Numbered from the stretch's first letter, positions 42,907 to 52,499 are shown. The stretch: 64,000 bases of DNA from JAGWAJ01 sp965215155 (GCA_965215155.1 CBDCCY010000004.1:806001-870000); one strand, 5' to 3'. The notes: generated from the sequence alone by a model not told the origin. Numbers and translations are program-made.

Positions 42907-44351
42907 TCAATCTTCCTCGGGCTCGCAGCGGCGCTCGGCGCGGCGCCCGTCCAGCAACGCGCTCACGTCCGCGGGATCGACGATCTTCTCCCGCAGCTTG
43001 CCCTGCCGCCGGCCCCGCGCCAGCTCTTCCCGATCGATGGCATGCCAGTCGGAAAGGCGAATCGGCCGGACTCCCCGCCGCCGCAGGAGACGCGGCACGG
43101 CGTCGTCCGCAACCGCGGGAACGGGTGGGGCGGTTCGGCCTCGGAGGTCCGCCATCATGCTGCGGACGGTTTCCGCCGCGTCGCCCTTGTTGGTGCCGAT
43201 GAGACCGGTCGGCCCGCGCTTGATCCAACCCGCCACGTACTCGCCCGCGCCGTTCGCGCCGCCGCGACCACCCAGCACACGGCCCTCGGAGTTGGGTACG
43301 ACCCCCGTCCGGTCATCGAACGGGAGGCCGGGAAGCCGGACGCCGCGATACCCGACGGACCGGAATACCGGTCCACCGGCACCACGTCGAAGAGACCCGT
43401 CCCCACGGGGCGGATCGTCCCCTGGCGGTCCGCCACGAGCCGATTGCGCTCTAGCCGTACGGCGCCGACCCTTCCCCCGGTGGCGACGATCTCCACCGGC
43501 GACGCACGGAAGAGCAAGAGGACGCGGCGCGAACCTCCTCCTCCGGACCCGGCCCGGGCCCGTTCGGTCAGGTACTGCACGATGCGGCGAGCCGGCCCCC
43601 GCCCGGCCAGGCCGGAGGGAGAGCACTCGTCCAGCTCCAGGTCACGTGGATTCACCATCACGTCGACACCCGGCAGATTGCCGATCTCCTGGATTTCCCT
43701 GGGTGTGAACCTGGCCTGAGCCGGACCCCTGCGGCCCAGGATCAGCACTTCTTCCACGCGACTCTTGCGCAGGGCGTCCAGCGCGTAGCGGGTGATGTCG
43801 GTGGAGGCCAGGTCCTCCGGATCCCGGACGAGAATCCTGGTCACATCCATGGCCACGCTGCCGACCCCGACGACCGCTACGCGCCGGCCGCCGAGATCGA
43901 ACCGGTCGTTGCGGTGGTCGGGGTGCCCGTTGTACCAGGCCACGAACGCCCTCGCCGTGTGGCTGCCCGGCAGGTCCTCGCCCGGAATGCCCAGTCGCCG
44001 GTCCGACGAGCAACCGAAGGCGTAGACGATCCGGTCGTAGTGCGCCCGGAGCGCATCCAGAGGGAGGTCTCGTCCCACTTCGACGTTTCCGAAGAATCGG
44101 AACCGGGGGTCCCGGGCCGTCGCCTCGTACCCGCGAACGACGCGCTTGATGTTCTGGTGATCCGGGGCCACGCCGTATCGCACCAGCCCGTAGGGCATGG
44201 CCATGCGCTCGAACATGTCGACGCGCAGGTGGACGCCCTGCTGCCTGAAGAGAGCGTCGGCGGTGTAGAAGCCGGAGGGACCCGACCCCACGATGGCAAC
44301 GTGGAGCGGGCGATCGGTGCTGCCCAGGGGACTGCCGTTCGGGGCTGTCAT
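42907..44351 (-). pseudogene. FAD-dependent ferredoxin--NADP reductase, frameshifted
   Basis: Adrenodoxin-reductase-like protein, about 480 codons in total. Frame 1 (ATG 44351) has the FAD motif VAIVGSGPSGFYTADALF, PYGLVRYGVAPDH, and the NADP motif VAVVGVGSVAMDVTRIL. Near 43370-43375 the family sequence passes to the next frame (VFRSVGYRGVRLPGLPFDD, then GEYVAGWIKRGPTGLIGTNK, and a tail ending ERRCEPEED). One missing base explains it. The intact enzyme would move electrons between NADPH and ferredoxin. It precedes hydB by 260 bp with no gene between, and follows the P-type ATPase gene by 25 bp. Confidence 0.85.
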
Positions 44352-44376
44352 GGGGGCCTTGCCGCCGGTCTCGCTG

Positions 44377-47079
44377 TCAGGACCCCGCCAGCCGCGGGCG
44401 CAGCCACTTGTAGAGCTCCACCACGGCCAGCAGCGACAACGCGCTGCCGGCCACGGCCAGCCAGCGCCAGACGTCGATCGGCGCCACGTCCAGCGTCGCG
44501 CTCAGGCCCGGCAGGTGCATGGCCGCGACGTGCACCGCCTGGGCGGCCACCACCGCCAGCACCACGAACCGGTTGTTGCGCAACGGCACCCGGAACGCCG
44601 ACAACGTCTCCGAACGGCTGTTGAAGACCTGCACGTTCTCGAACGAGATCATCATCAGCAGCAGCACGTTGCGAGCGTCGAACTCGCTGAGGCCGGCCTG
44701 GAGCGCGCCGGCGAACACGGCGAAGCCGGCCAGCCCCATGAAGCCGCCGGCAACCGTCACCTGCTCGATCATGCGCCGGTCGAAGATCGCCTCCCGCGGC
44801 GGCCGCGGCGGCCGCGCCAGCACGCCGGGCTCCGCCTTCTCGAACGCGAGCGCCACGTCCTGAATGCCGTTGGACACCAGGTTCAGCCAGAGCAATTGCA
44901 GCGGGAACAGCGGCAGCGGCAGGCCGGCGAGGATCGACAGGGTGACCAGCACCAGCTCGCCGACGCCGGTGCTGATCAGGAGCACGACCACCTTGCGGAC
45001 GTTGGCGTAGGCGACCCGGCCTTCCTCGACCCCGGCGACCAGCGAGGCGAAGTTGTCGTCGGTCAGAATCAGATCGGCCGCGCCGCGGGCGACGTCGGTG
45101 CCCACCCCGCCCATGGCGACTCCGATGTCCGCGGCGTGCAGCGCCGGCGCGTCGTTCACGCCGTCCCCGGTCACCGCCACGATCTGGCCGGACGCCTGCA
45201 GCCGCTGCACGATCCAGGTCTTCTGCGCCGGCTCGACGCGGGCGAAGACCCGCTTGTTCATGGTGGACAGGTCGGCAGCGGCGGGCAGGCCGGCCAGTTC
45301 GCTCCCGGTAATCACCTGGGCCGGCGACTGCGCCACGCCCGCCTCGCGGCCGATGGCCAGCGCCGTCGCGGGATGATCGCCGGTGACCATGCAGACGGCG
45401 ATGCCGGCCGCCTGGCAGCGGGCCACCGCGGCCGGCGCCTCGGCGCGCACCGGATCCATCAGCGCCATCAGACCGAGAAAATCGAGCTGCCGCGGGCCGT
45501 CCCGGCTCTCCGGACCCACGCCTTCGCCGTCGCCGGCGGCCAGCGCCAGTACGCGGTAGCCGTCGCGGGCCAGCGCTTCGACCGCGGCCAGCACGGCGCT
45601 GCGATCGACGTGGTCACCGCACATCGGCAGGACCGTCTCGGCCGCGCCCTTGACGTAGGCGACCGGTCGGCCCGCCGTGTCGTGGACGGCGGCGGCGAAG
45701 CGCCGCGTCGACTCGAACGGAATGACGGTCCGTTCCGGTCGCTCCGCGACCAGGTCGTCGCGCCGCAGGCCGAGCTTGGCCCCCAGGGCCTGCAACGCGA
45801 CGTCGACGGTGTCGCCGAAGTGCTCGACCCGGCCGTCGTCGCCCGGCCGGCAGCCCGCGTCGTTGCACAGGAGACCGCAGACGGCCAGCCGCTGCAGCGC
45901 CGCCGACTGCTCGGGGGTCGGATCCGCGCCGTCCTCCCGGTGGATGGCGCCGACCGGCCGATACCCCTCGCCGCCCACGGTCAGCCGGCTGTCGCCGGGC
46001 ACGACGATGCGCCGGACCATCAGCTCGTTGCGCGTCAACGTGCCGGTCTTGTCGCTGGCGATCAGCGTGCACGACCCCAGGCCCTCGATGGCCGGCAGGA
46101 GCCGGACCACGACGTTGCGCGCGGCCATGCGGGCGCTGGCGATGGACAGCGCCACGGTGATCGCCACCGGCAGGCCCTCGGGGACCGCCGCCACCGCCAG
46201 CGCCACCGCCATGAAGAAGATGCGGTCCGCCGGCGCGCCTTGCAGGGCCTGGATCAGTGCCAGCACCGCGACGACGACGCCCATGGCCAGGCCGACCGTC
46301 CGGCCGAACCGCGCCAGCCGCTGCAGCAGCGGAGGCGCGACGGCGGGGGCGGTCGCGAGGGAGGCGGCGATGCCGCCGATCACGGTCGCCGCGCCGGTCG
46401 CCGCCACCACGGCATCGGCGCGGCCGGTCAGCACCAGCGCACCGGCGTGCAGCATGTTGGCGCGATCGGCGATGCCGGCGCCGGCCGCGAGCTGCGCCTC
46501 CGCCTGCTTCGGCACGGCCGTCGACTCGCCGGTCAACAGCGACTCGTCGAGTTGCAGCTCCGCCGCGGTCAGCAGCCGCAGGTCGGCCGGCACCCGGCTG
46601 CCCGCCGCAACCCGGACGATGTCGCCCGGCACGAGGTCCGCGGCCGGAATCTGCCGCGGGCGCCCGTCGCGCCGCACCGTGGCGCGCGCCTCGACGTACT
46701 GCTGCAGCGCACGTGCGCTCCGCTCCGCGCGCCACTCCTGCGCGGTGCCGATGATCGCGTTGATCAGCAGCACCGCGGCGATGAACACGACGTCGTCGAG
46801 CGCGCCGATCCCGAGCGACACGACGGCCGCCGCGACCAGCAGGTAGATGAGCGGACTCTTGAACTGCCGCGCGAAGACCGGCCACAACGGCGTCGTCCGG
46901 GCTTCCGGCAGGCGGTTGGCGCCATGGGCGGCGAGCCGTCGCGCGGCCTCGGCCGAGCTCAACCCGCCGGCGTCGGTGTCGAGCGCGGCCAGCACCGCCG
47001 CCGCGGGCAGGGTGTGCCACGGCTGCCGCGAAGCGCTGTCGAATGGCAAGTAGTCCCCGCGCAGAACGCCGTCACTCAC
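44377..47079 (-). CDS. Cation-translocating P-type ATPase (type II)
   Basis: 900 residues from GTG at 47079, overlapping the CBS-gene stop by 8 bp. Starts with the cation-ATPase N-domain (LSSAEAARRLAAHGANRLPE), then the TGES actuator motif (ESLLTGESTAVPK), helix M4 with AVAAVPEGLPVAITVAL, the phosphorylation site SDKTGTLTRNELM, and VAVTGDGVNDAPALHAADIG. A C-terminal cation-ATPase domain with four or so helices follows. M4 PEGLP indicates a type II pump (Ca2+ or Na+/K+-like). Similar pumps (CtpF type) appear in hypoxia regulons of actinobacteria. Probably in the inner membrane. Confidence 0.93.
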   Translation of the reverse strand: MSDGVLRGDYLPFDSASRQPWHTLPAAAVLAALDTDAGGLSSAEAARRLAAHGANRLPEARTTPLWPVFARQFKSPLIYLLVAAAVVSLGIGALDDVVFIAAVLLINAIIGTAQEWRAERSARALQQYVEARATVRRDGRPRQIPAADLVPGDIVRVAAGSRVPADLRLLTAAELQLDESLLTGESTAVPKQAEAQLAAGAGIADRANMLHAGALVLTGRADAVVAATGAATVIGGIAASLATAPAVAPPLLQRLARFGRTVGLAMGVVVAVLALIQALQGAPADRIFFMAVALAVAAVPEGLPVAITVALSIASARMAARNVVVRLLPAIEGLGSCTLIASDKTGTLTRNELMVRRIVVPGDSRLTVGGEGYRPVGAIHREDGADPTPEQSAALQRLAVCGLLCNDAGCRPGDDGRVEHFGDTVDVALQALGAKLGLRRDDLVAERPERTVIPFESTRRFAAAVHDTAGRPVAYVKGAAETVLPMCGDHVDRSAVLAAVEALARDGYRVLALAAGDGEGVGPESRDGPRQLDFLGLMALMDPVRAEAPAAVARCQAAGIAVCMVTGDHPATALAIGREAGVAQSPAQVITGSELAGLPAAADLSTMNKRVFARVEPAQKTWIVQRLQASGQIVAVTGDGVNDAPALHAADIGVAMGGVGTDVARGAADLILTDDNFASLVAGVEEGRVAYANVRKVVVLLISTGVGELVLVTLSILAGLPLPLFPLQLLWLNLVSNGIQDVALAFEKAEPGVLARPPRPPREAIFDRRMIEQVTVAGGFMGLAGFAVFAGALQAGLSEFDARNVLLLMMISFENVQVFNSRSETLSAFRVPLRNNRFVVLAVVAAQAVHVAAMHLPGLSATLDVAPIDVWRWLAVAGSALSLLAVVELYKWLRPRLAGS

Positions 47080-47542
47080 CGACCGTCGGGCCGTCTTCCG
47101 GGTCGCCGCGCTCGGCGATTCGGCGTACCAGGTCGCTCTCGGTGAGTATGCCGACGAGCGCGCCCTGATCGACAACCGGGAGATAACCGATCTTGCGCTC
47201 GCACATCTGACGAGCCGCGTCCGGGATCGACGTACCGGGAGTCGTGGTTGCCACCGGTTCGATCATCACTTCCTTGACGAGGACCCACTCCAGCGCCTTG
47301 TCGCGAGCCCGGGCCCCGTAACCCAGCGCGTGCAGAAGGGCGCTCCGGAAGATGTCGCGCTGGCTGAGGATGCCCACGATCGTCCCGCGTTCGTCGAGCA
47401 CAGGCAGGTGACGAATGCTCTCGGCGTTCATCAGCTCATCAGCGATCTTCAGGCGATCGTTGCGCCGAAGCGTCTTCGCCGGGCGACTCATGACGTCGCC
47501 TACACGTGGACCGGGCGCCGCGACCTGAATCCGTTCCTTCAT
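47072..47542 (-). CDS. Two-CBS-domain protein
   Basis: 156 residues from ATG at 47542. Two CBS domains in tandem: VGDVMSRPAKTLRRNDRLKI ... HLPVLDERGTIVGILSQRDI, and VKEVMIEPVATTTPGTSIPD ... YLPVVDQGALVGILTESDLV. Such stand-alone proteins bind adenine nucleotides and report energy state. It heads the minus-strand run and overlaps the P-type ATPase gene, so it may regulate the pump. The divergent gap 47543-47797 should hold the operon promoter; I see no clear FNR/CRP-type palindrome there. Confidence 0.93.
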   Translation of the reverse strand: MKERIQVAAPGPRVGDVMSRPAKTLRRNDRLKIADELMNAESIRHLPVLDERGTIVGILSQRDIFRSALLHALGYGARARDKALEWVLVKEVMIEPVATTTPGTSIPDAARQMCERKIGYLPVVDQGALVGILTESDLVRRIAERGDPEDGPTVGE

Positions 47543-47797
47543 GACATTGCTCGCGTCCGCGGCGTCACTCGCGTCGATGCCGCCGCTCAGGTGGACTTCG
47601 CCTCCGGCCATCGCGGAAGCAAACACCGTGCCGTCCGGAAAGGCAGGCTCGACTCACGGCGCGCGGAGGCTGCCCGCGGCGTGCAGTGCCCGGAGCGCGG
47701 GATCTTCCGCGCCGACCGGCGACAATTCCCCGGGGGGAGACCGCAGGGCCCACCGCCCACCTGGACCTCCGGAGCGGGCGCATCGCTAGAATGCGTC

Positions 47798-50347
47798 ATG
47801 GGCAAGGCACTGATGCGGATCTCGGTCGGCCTTCTATGCCTGTGGTTTCTCTCGACGTTCGCGACCCCGCCGGCGGCGGCGCAGGCCGGCCGGTATCCGG
47901 CGTCGCGCCACGGCGGGAACTACATGTTCAACTACTACCTGCCGCCGTCTCCGAGCTCGACCCCGTGGGCACCGGCCTGGGCGCCGGACGGCCGGTCGAT
48001 CGCCGTCGCCATGGCCGGCTCCATCTGGCGCGTCGCCCTCGCGAGCGGAGTCGCGGACGAGCTGACCTACGGGACGGCCTACCACTCGTCCCCGGACTGG
48101 TCGCCGGACGGGCGCTGGATCGTCTACACGGCGGACCGCGACGGAGGCGCAGTGCAGCTCGAGATCCTCGACGTCGCGTCCGGCGAGACGCACGCCCTCA
48201 CCGCTGACGAGCAGATCTACGCCGACCCCGTCTTCTCGCCCGACGGGACGCGGCTGGCGTACGTGGCGACCACCCCGAGGGGCTACTTCAACGTCCACGT
48301 CCGGCCGATCGCCGACGGCCGGTGGAACGGGGAGCCCGTCGCCGTCACCCGCGACAACGACTTCGGCCGCAACCGGCTCTACTTCGGCCCCTGGGACATG
48401 CACCTGACGCCGGCCTGGCTGCCGGACGGCGACGAGCTGCTGCTGGTCTCGAACCGCGACGTTCCGCTCGGATCGGGGCACGTGCTGCGCGTCCCGGCCC
48501 GCGCCGGAGGCATCGACGACGCCACCGCGGTGCTCCGGGAGCAGACGCTCTACCGCACGCGGCCGGACGTGGCGAGCGACGGGCGGCGATTCGTCTTCTC
48601 GTCGACCCGCGGTGCGGCCGACCAGTTCAACAACCTCTACGTGCAGCCCACGGTCGGGGGCGAGCCGTACAAGATCACCTTCTTCCGGCACGACGCGTTC
48701 CATCCCCGCTGGTCGCCGGACGACGAGTGGATCGCGTTCATCAGCAACGAGGGCGGCCTGCCGCGGCTCGCGCTGCTCGAAACGCACGGCGGCGCCTTGC
48801 GCACCGTGACCATCGAGCGCCGGCGCTGGAAGCGGCCGACGGGGATCCTGTCGGTCACGACCCGCGACGCCACTTCCGGCGCGCCGACCGGCTCCCGCGT
48901 GCACCTGACGGCATCCGACGGCAGGTTCTACGCCCCCGGCGATGCCTACGCCCGCATCGGCGTGCAGGGCGATCACGTGTTCCACCATCGAGGGCGATTC
49001 ACGGTGGAAGTGCCCGCGGGGCGGACGGCGCTGACCGTCGTCAAGGGCTTCGAGTACCGGCCGGAGGAGGTCGCGGTGGAGGTCGGCGCGGGCGGCGTGA
49101 CGGAGCTGACGGTCGATCTCCGCCGCATGACCGACATGGCGGCCAGGGGCTGGTACAGCGGCTCGACCCACGTCCACATGAACTACGGCGGCAACCTGCA
49201 CAACACGCTCGAGAACCTGGTGATGATGTCCGCGGCCGAGGATCAGGACGTCGTCAACGAGCAGGTGGCCAACAAGGACAACCGCATACTCGACCACCAG
49301 TTCTTCGTGCCGGGGGGCGGGCCGCATCCGGCGTCGACGCCGGAACACCTGGTCGTGGTGGGCCAGGAGTACCGGCCGCCGTTCTACGGCCACGTCTTCC
49401 TGTTCGGGATGCGCGACCACCTCCTCTCCCCCTTCACGATGGGCTACGAGGGAACCGCCATCGAGAGCCTCTACCCGAGCAACACCGACATGTTCCGCAA
49501 GGCCAAGGCGCAGGGCGCCACCGTCGGCTACGTACACGCCTTCGGCGGCGAGGCGGATCCGCTCGACGGCAACCTGGGCGGGGGCAAGGGCTTCCTGGTG
49601 GACGCGGCGCTCGGCACGATCGACGGCGTGGAGTGGTCCGACGCCGGGCGGGCCGGCTTCTTCCCGGTCTACGCCGCCTGGAACAACGGGCTGCGGGTGA
49701 CGGCGACCGGCGGGGAGGATTCCATCACCGACCTGCAGCGGACGAAGATCGTCGGCTCGGTGCGCACCTACGTGCACACCGGCAGCCGCGGGCTGGACAT
49801 GGACGCCTGGTTCGAGGGTCTCCGCGAGGGGCGGGCGTTCGTCTCGTCGGGTCCCCTCGTCGAGCTGACCGCCAACGGCCGCATGCCCGGCGAGACGGTC
49901 ACGCTCCCGGCGGGGGGCGGCGCCCTCGCCCTGGCCGGCCGCGTGGAGTCCATCACGCCGCTGGAGCGGGTCTTCGTAGTCTGTCGCGGCGAGGAGCGCG
50001 CCGACATTCCCCTGAGCCCCGACCGGCGTGGCGCGGCGTTCGGGATCGACCTCGAGATCGACCGGAGCGGCTGGTGCCACCTGCGGGCCGAAGGGCGCCC
50101 GAGCGAGCGGGCGCCGCTCGACGTCCGCTACGCGCAGGCCTTCACCAATCCGATCTGGATCACGGTCGGGGAGCAGCCCGTCCGCGACGCGGCCGCCGCG
50201 GAGTACGGCATGCGCTGGATCGACCGGCTGCGGGCGATGGCGGACGCATGGCCCGGCTGGCGCTCCGACCGCGAGCGGGCGCACGTCTTCGCGCAGTTCG
50301 AAGAGGCGAGAGCCGTCTACGAGCGCTTCGCCGCGGAAGCGCCGTAA
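47798..50347 (+). CDS. TolB-propeller / CehA-McbA metallohydrolase fusion
   Basis: 849 residues from ATG at 47798 (ATG 47813 possible). A signal peptide ends near PPAAAQAG. The N-terminal part (about 50-330) has PD40/TolB blades: APAWAPDGRSIAVAMAG, SPDWSPDGRWIVYTAD, DPVFSPDGTRLAYVAT, PRWSPDDEWIAFISNE. A short carboxypeptidase-regulatory-like sandwich follows (about 350-440). The C-terminal part is PHP/CehA-like, opening GWYSGSTHVHMNYGGNLHN with metal-binding His-x-His, then VGYVHAFGGEADPLD. A secreted metal-dependent esterase or phosphoesterase is likely; substrate unknown. Divergent from the CBS gene. Confidence 0.85.
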   Translation: MGKALMRISVGLLCLWFLSTFATPPAAAQAGRYPASRHGGNYMFNYYLPPSPSSTPWAPAWAPDGRSIAVAMAGSIWRVALASGVADELTYGTAYHSSPDWSPDGRWIVYTADRDGGAVQLEILDVASGETHALTADEQIYADPVFSPDGTRLAYVATTPRGYFNVHVRPIADGRWNGEPVAVTRDNDFGRNRLYFGPWDMHLTPAWLPDGDELLLVSNRDVPLGSGHVLRVPARAGGIDDATAVLREQTLYRTRPDVASDGRRFVFSSTRGAADQFNNLYVQPTVGGEPYKITFFRHDAFHPRWSPDDEWIAFISNEGGLPRLALLETHGGALRTVTIERRRWKRPTGILSVTTRDATSGAPTGSRVHLTASDGRFYAPGDAYARIGVQGDHVFHHRGRFTVEVPAGRTALTVVKGFEYRPEEVAVEVGAGGVTELTVDLRRMTDMAARGWYSGSTHVHMNYGGNLHNTLENLVMMSAAEDQDVVNEQVANKDNRILDHQFFVPGGGPHPASTPEHLVVVGQEYRPPFYGHVFLFGMRDHLLSPFTMGYEGTAIESLYPSNTDMFRKAKAQGATVGYVHAFGGEADPLDGNLGGGKGFLVDAALGTIDGVEWSDAGRAGFFPVYAAWNNGLRVTATGGEDSITDLQRTKIVGSVRTYVHTGSRGLDMDAWFEGLREGRAFVSSGPLVELTANGRMPGETVTLPAGGGALALAGRVESITPLERVFVVCRGEERADIPLSPDRRGAAFGIDLEIDRSGWCHLRAEGRPSERAPLDVRYAQAFTNPIWITVGEQPVRDAAAAEYGMRWIDRLRAMADAWPGWRSDRERAHVFAQFEEARAVYERFAAEAP

Positions 50348-50411
50348 GGGGCCTCACCTGAGGAGCCTGGACCACCGTGCCGCGCGTCGATCCTCTCCTC
50401 ACTGAAAGTCG

Positions 50412-50962
50412 TCAGAGCGAGCCGAATCGGGTGGCGACGTACTCCGCTGCGTCCACCGCGTCGAGCCGCACCGTGCCGGGGCCGCTCCGGACGTAGAGGT
50501 CGCCCTCGGTGGCCTTCGCCTTCTCCAAGCCCTTCCAGCGGAGGTACACCGGCTCGGGGCTCCGCTGGCAGCTCACGAGGCAGACGGTCTTTCCCTCGAC
50601 GATCTGCGTCGTCGGGTCGATGCAGGTGCCGGCGTGCGCGCCGAGACCGTTGCGGACGGCCTGGGCGAGGTGGCGCAGGAACTTGTCGTCGTTGTCCAGG
50701 CGGTCGTGGTCGATGCCGAGCACGGCGCGGTCGTCGGCGACGCCGATCAGGAGGTCGCCGCCCTCGGTGTTGAGGAACGCGGCGATGGTCTTGAGCGCGG
50801 CGCGGGTGACGTGCCGCGCGTCCTTGCGGTCTTCCTTCAGGAACGTCGGGGCGACTCTCGCACCGCCGCTACGTCGCCCGGGCACGCGTCGGGGCCGTAG
50901 AGCGCAGCAGCGCGCACTCGATGGCGGCCTCGAAGGCGCGTTCGGAGAATGTCAGGAGTCAT
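50412..50962 (-). pseudogene. hsdR deletion remnant: 5' end joined to AlbA_2 tail
   Basis: Begins at ATG 50962 with the same 5' end as the long hsdR at 61279 (ATGACTCCTGA, then the ERAFEAAIECALLR-coding stretch, with one extra T breaking the frame). After the VAAVRESP region it jumps at about 50840/50841 straight to the C-terminal LKEDRKDARHVTRAALKTIA. The remaining AlbA_2-type domain (AAFLNTEGGDLLIGVADD ... VYLRWKGLEK) is nearly identical to residues at the end of the long gene. About 3 kb of nuclease and helicase sequence is gone. The AlbA_2 part is open from 50885 and might be expressed as a 157-residue protein. Confidence 0.85.
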
Positions 50963-51013
50963 GGGACGGTGACGCGCGGTCGTGTCCGCCGACCTGTTCA
51001 GCGCGTCGTCTCC

Positions 51014-51410
51014 TCACCAGATTTCGACGTCGAGGCCCGAAACGCGCGCGAATTCATCCTGATTCCGCGTCACCAGCGTCAACCCGCCCGACAGCGCGAT
51101 AGAGGCAATCATCAGATCGTTCGCGCCTATCGGGCGTCCTTCCCGCCGAAGCTGAGCCCGGATGACGCCGTAGCGTTCCGCTGCCTCATCATCGAAAGGC
51201 AACGACTTGAACGCGCGGCAGAAGGTGTCGACGCGCTGCAGGTTCTCCGCTGCCCGCGCGGAGTTGTGCGCCCCGAAGCAGAGCTCGGCCCTGACCACGC
51301 TGCAGAGAACGACCGAACCAGGCGGGGTGGGCGAGCAGGCGCTGCGCCATCTGCGCATCCGCCCCGTTGATCAACGGGATGCAGATGCTGGTGTCGACGA
51401 GCCGCATCAT
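51014..51410 (-). pseudogene. VapC-type PIN toxin, frameshifted
   Basis: ATG at 51410 overlaps the antitoxin stop (ATGA). MMRLVDTSICIPLINGADAQ carries the first PIN Asp; after LLAHP the family continues in the next frame as PGSVVLCSVVRAELCFGAHN, then GRPIGANDLMIASIAL with the later Asp and GGLTLVTRNQDEFARVSGL. The break is a G4 run at 51324-51327 (three would keep frame). PIN toxins are Mg-dependent RNases; this one should be dead as read. Confidence 0.85.
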
Positions 51411-51628
51411 CGAAGCGGCTCGATGTCCTCGGGCGGCGGATCGTCGGGTTCGACCAGGTCGCCACCGCCCTGGCGCAGGAGATCGACGAAGCTCTGCGGC
51501 CAGTCGGTCGTGACGGCGTCCCGTACCAGTCCGCCGATCCACGCCGACAGGCTGCGGTTCCGGCCACGCGCCTCCTTGCGCGCGGCATCGATCAGGTCGC
51601 CCGGTAGATAGATGGTCACCGGAGGCAT
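51407..51628 (-). CDS. VapB-like ribbon-helix-helix antitoxin
   Basis: 73 residues from ATG at 51628 (an ATG three codons upstream is possible). A MetJ/Arc-type beginning, VTIYLPGDLIDAARKEARGR, then RSLSAWIGGLVRDAV, and an acidic C-terminal tail (EPDDPPPEDIEPLR) that would bind the toxin. The gene is intact, unlike its VapC partner immediately downstream. Confidence 0.8.
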   Translation of the reverse strand: MPPVTIYLPGDLIDAARKEARGRNRSLSAWIGGLVRDAVTTDWPQSFVDLLRQGGGDLVEPDDPPPEDIEPLR

Positions 51629-51698
51629 ATGGCACATACATGCACCACATACATCGGCCGTGATTTGCGTGGGGTAATCGTGAAGATCGGCTCCAAGC

Positions 51699-51823
51699 TC
51701 ATCGCGGCACGGCCTCCCGCACGCCGACCTTGCCCGTGAACGCCGCGGAGATCACGTTGGCCGCGTGGTGCAGCGCACTCGATGGCCTCCTCGAACGCGC
51801 GTTCGGGAGATGTCAGGAGTCAT
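51699..51823 (-). pseudogene. hsdR 5' end fused to hsdS 3' end (deletion scar)
   Basis: From ATG at 51823 the sequence matches the hsdR start (MTPDIS, one extra C, then ERAFEEAIEC). It then switches to NVISAAFTGKVGVREAVPR and a TGA at 51699-51701. That last piece resembles the C-terminal end of type I specificity subunits (xLISAAVTGKIDVR). This is a short scar left by deletion between hsdR and hsdS. Third occurrence of the hsdR 5' end in the island. Confidence 0.65.
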
Positions 51824-51882
51824 GGGGGCGCCGAAGCCGACGCCGCGCATCGGCCGCAACATGCGATACTACGAATGGTATC

Positions 51883-52135
51883 ATGCGAGCGAAGCACCGG
51901 CGGACCTTGCAGAGCATGTGCGCCCGCCCGACGCCGACGGGCATCCGATGGGCCGACATCGTCGCGATGCTGGAAGCGGCCGGTGTAGAGGTCTCCGAAC
52001 GCCGGTTCGAGGGTGCTCCTGAAGAAGGGCGCGGAGCGGATGATCGTGCGTCGCCCGCACCCGGCGCCGGAGACGGGTCGAGGTGCGGTCCGCGCCATCG
52101 CCGCATTCCTCGAAGCTGCGGGAGTGAAGCCATGA
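51883..52135 (+). pseudogene. HicA-type toxin, frameshifted
   Basis: ATG at 51883: MRAKHRRTLQSMCARPTPTG, then IRWADIVAMLEAAGVEVSER in frame; from about 52001-52004 the family sequence moves one frame over (GSRVLLKKGAERMIVRRPHP, APETGRGAVRAIAAFLEAAG) to TGA at 52133-52135. One extra C explains the break. HicA toxins are small dsRBD-like mRNA-cleaving proteins with a conserved His, here in RRPHP. The HicB start overlaps its stop. Confidence 0.83.
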
Positions 52136-52464
52136 TGGAGTACAAGGGCTACGTGGCCGCCGTCGAGTTCGACGACTCCGTCGGCCGTCTTCACGGCCGG
52201 GTCGTCAACAGCGGCGCCTATCCCATCGCCACGTTCGAGGCTACCGACGTGGACGGGATTCGGCGCGAGTTCGAGCGGTCGATCGACGAGTACCTCGCGT
52301 CGTGCCGGGAGGACGACGTCGACCCGAAGAAACCCTTCTCCGGTACGCTCAGCCTGCGGCTGGGCCCCGACCTGCACCAGCGCGCCGCACTGTCCGCCGG
52401 CGCCCACGGCATGAGCCTGAACAGTTGGATCAAGCAGGCGGTGGAGGAGAAGGCGTCGCGGTGA
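52132..52464 (+). CDS. HicB-type antitoxin
   Basis: 110-111 residues (ATG at 52132 or 52135). The HicB half-RNase-H-like domain (MEYKGYVAAVEFDDSVGRLH, VNSGAYPIATFEATDVDGI) and the DEYLASCREDDVDP linker are followed by a C-terminal ribbon-helix-helix (GTLSLRLGPDLHQRAALSAG, MSLNSWIKQAVEEKA). Complete and coupled to the broken hicA. A second, truncated copy lies at 61399-61611. Confidence 0.9.
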   Translation: MMEYKGYVAAVEFDDSVGRLHGRVVNSGAYPIATFEATDVDGIRREFERSIDEYLASCREDDVDPKKPFSGTLSLRLGPDLHQRAALSAGAHGMSLNSWIKQAVEEKASR

Positions 52465-52499
52465 CGCACATCTGACCGAGGCCGCGAAAGCCGGAGGTG

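Noticed and set aside
40046..44351. Programmed frameshifting to explain hydG, hydB and fnr breaks
   Set aside because: The three sites share no slippery heptamer or downstream structure and need different shifts, so decay or homopolymer error is simpler.
47834..50284. 816-codon minus-strand frame opposite the CehA gene
   Set aside because: The plus frame has a signal peptide, TolB blades and a PHP metal motif; the minus frame is an antisense shadow.
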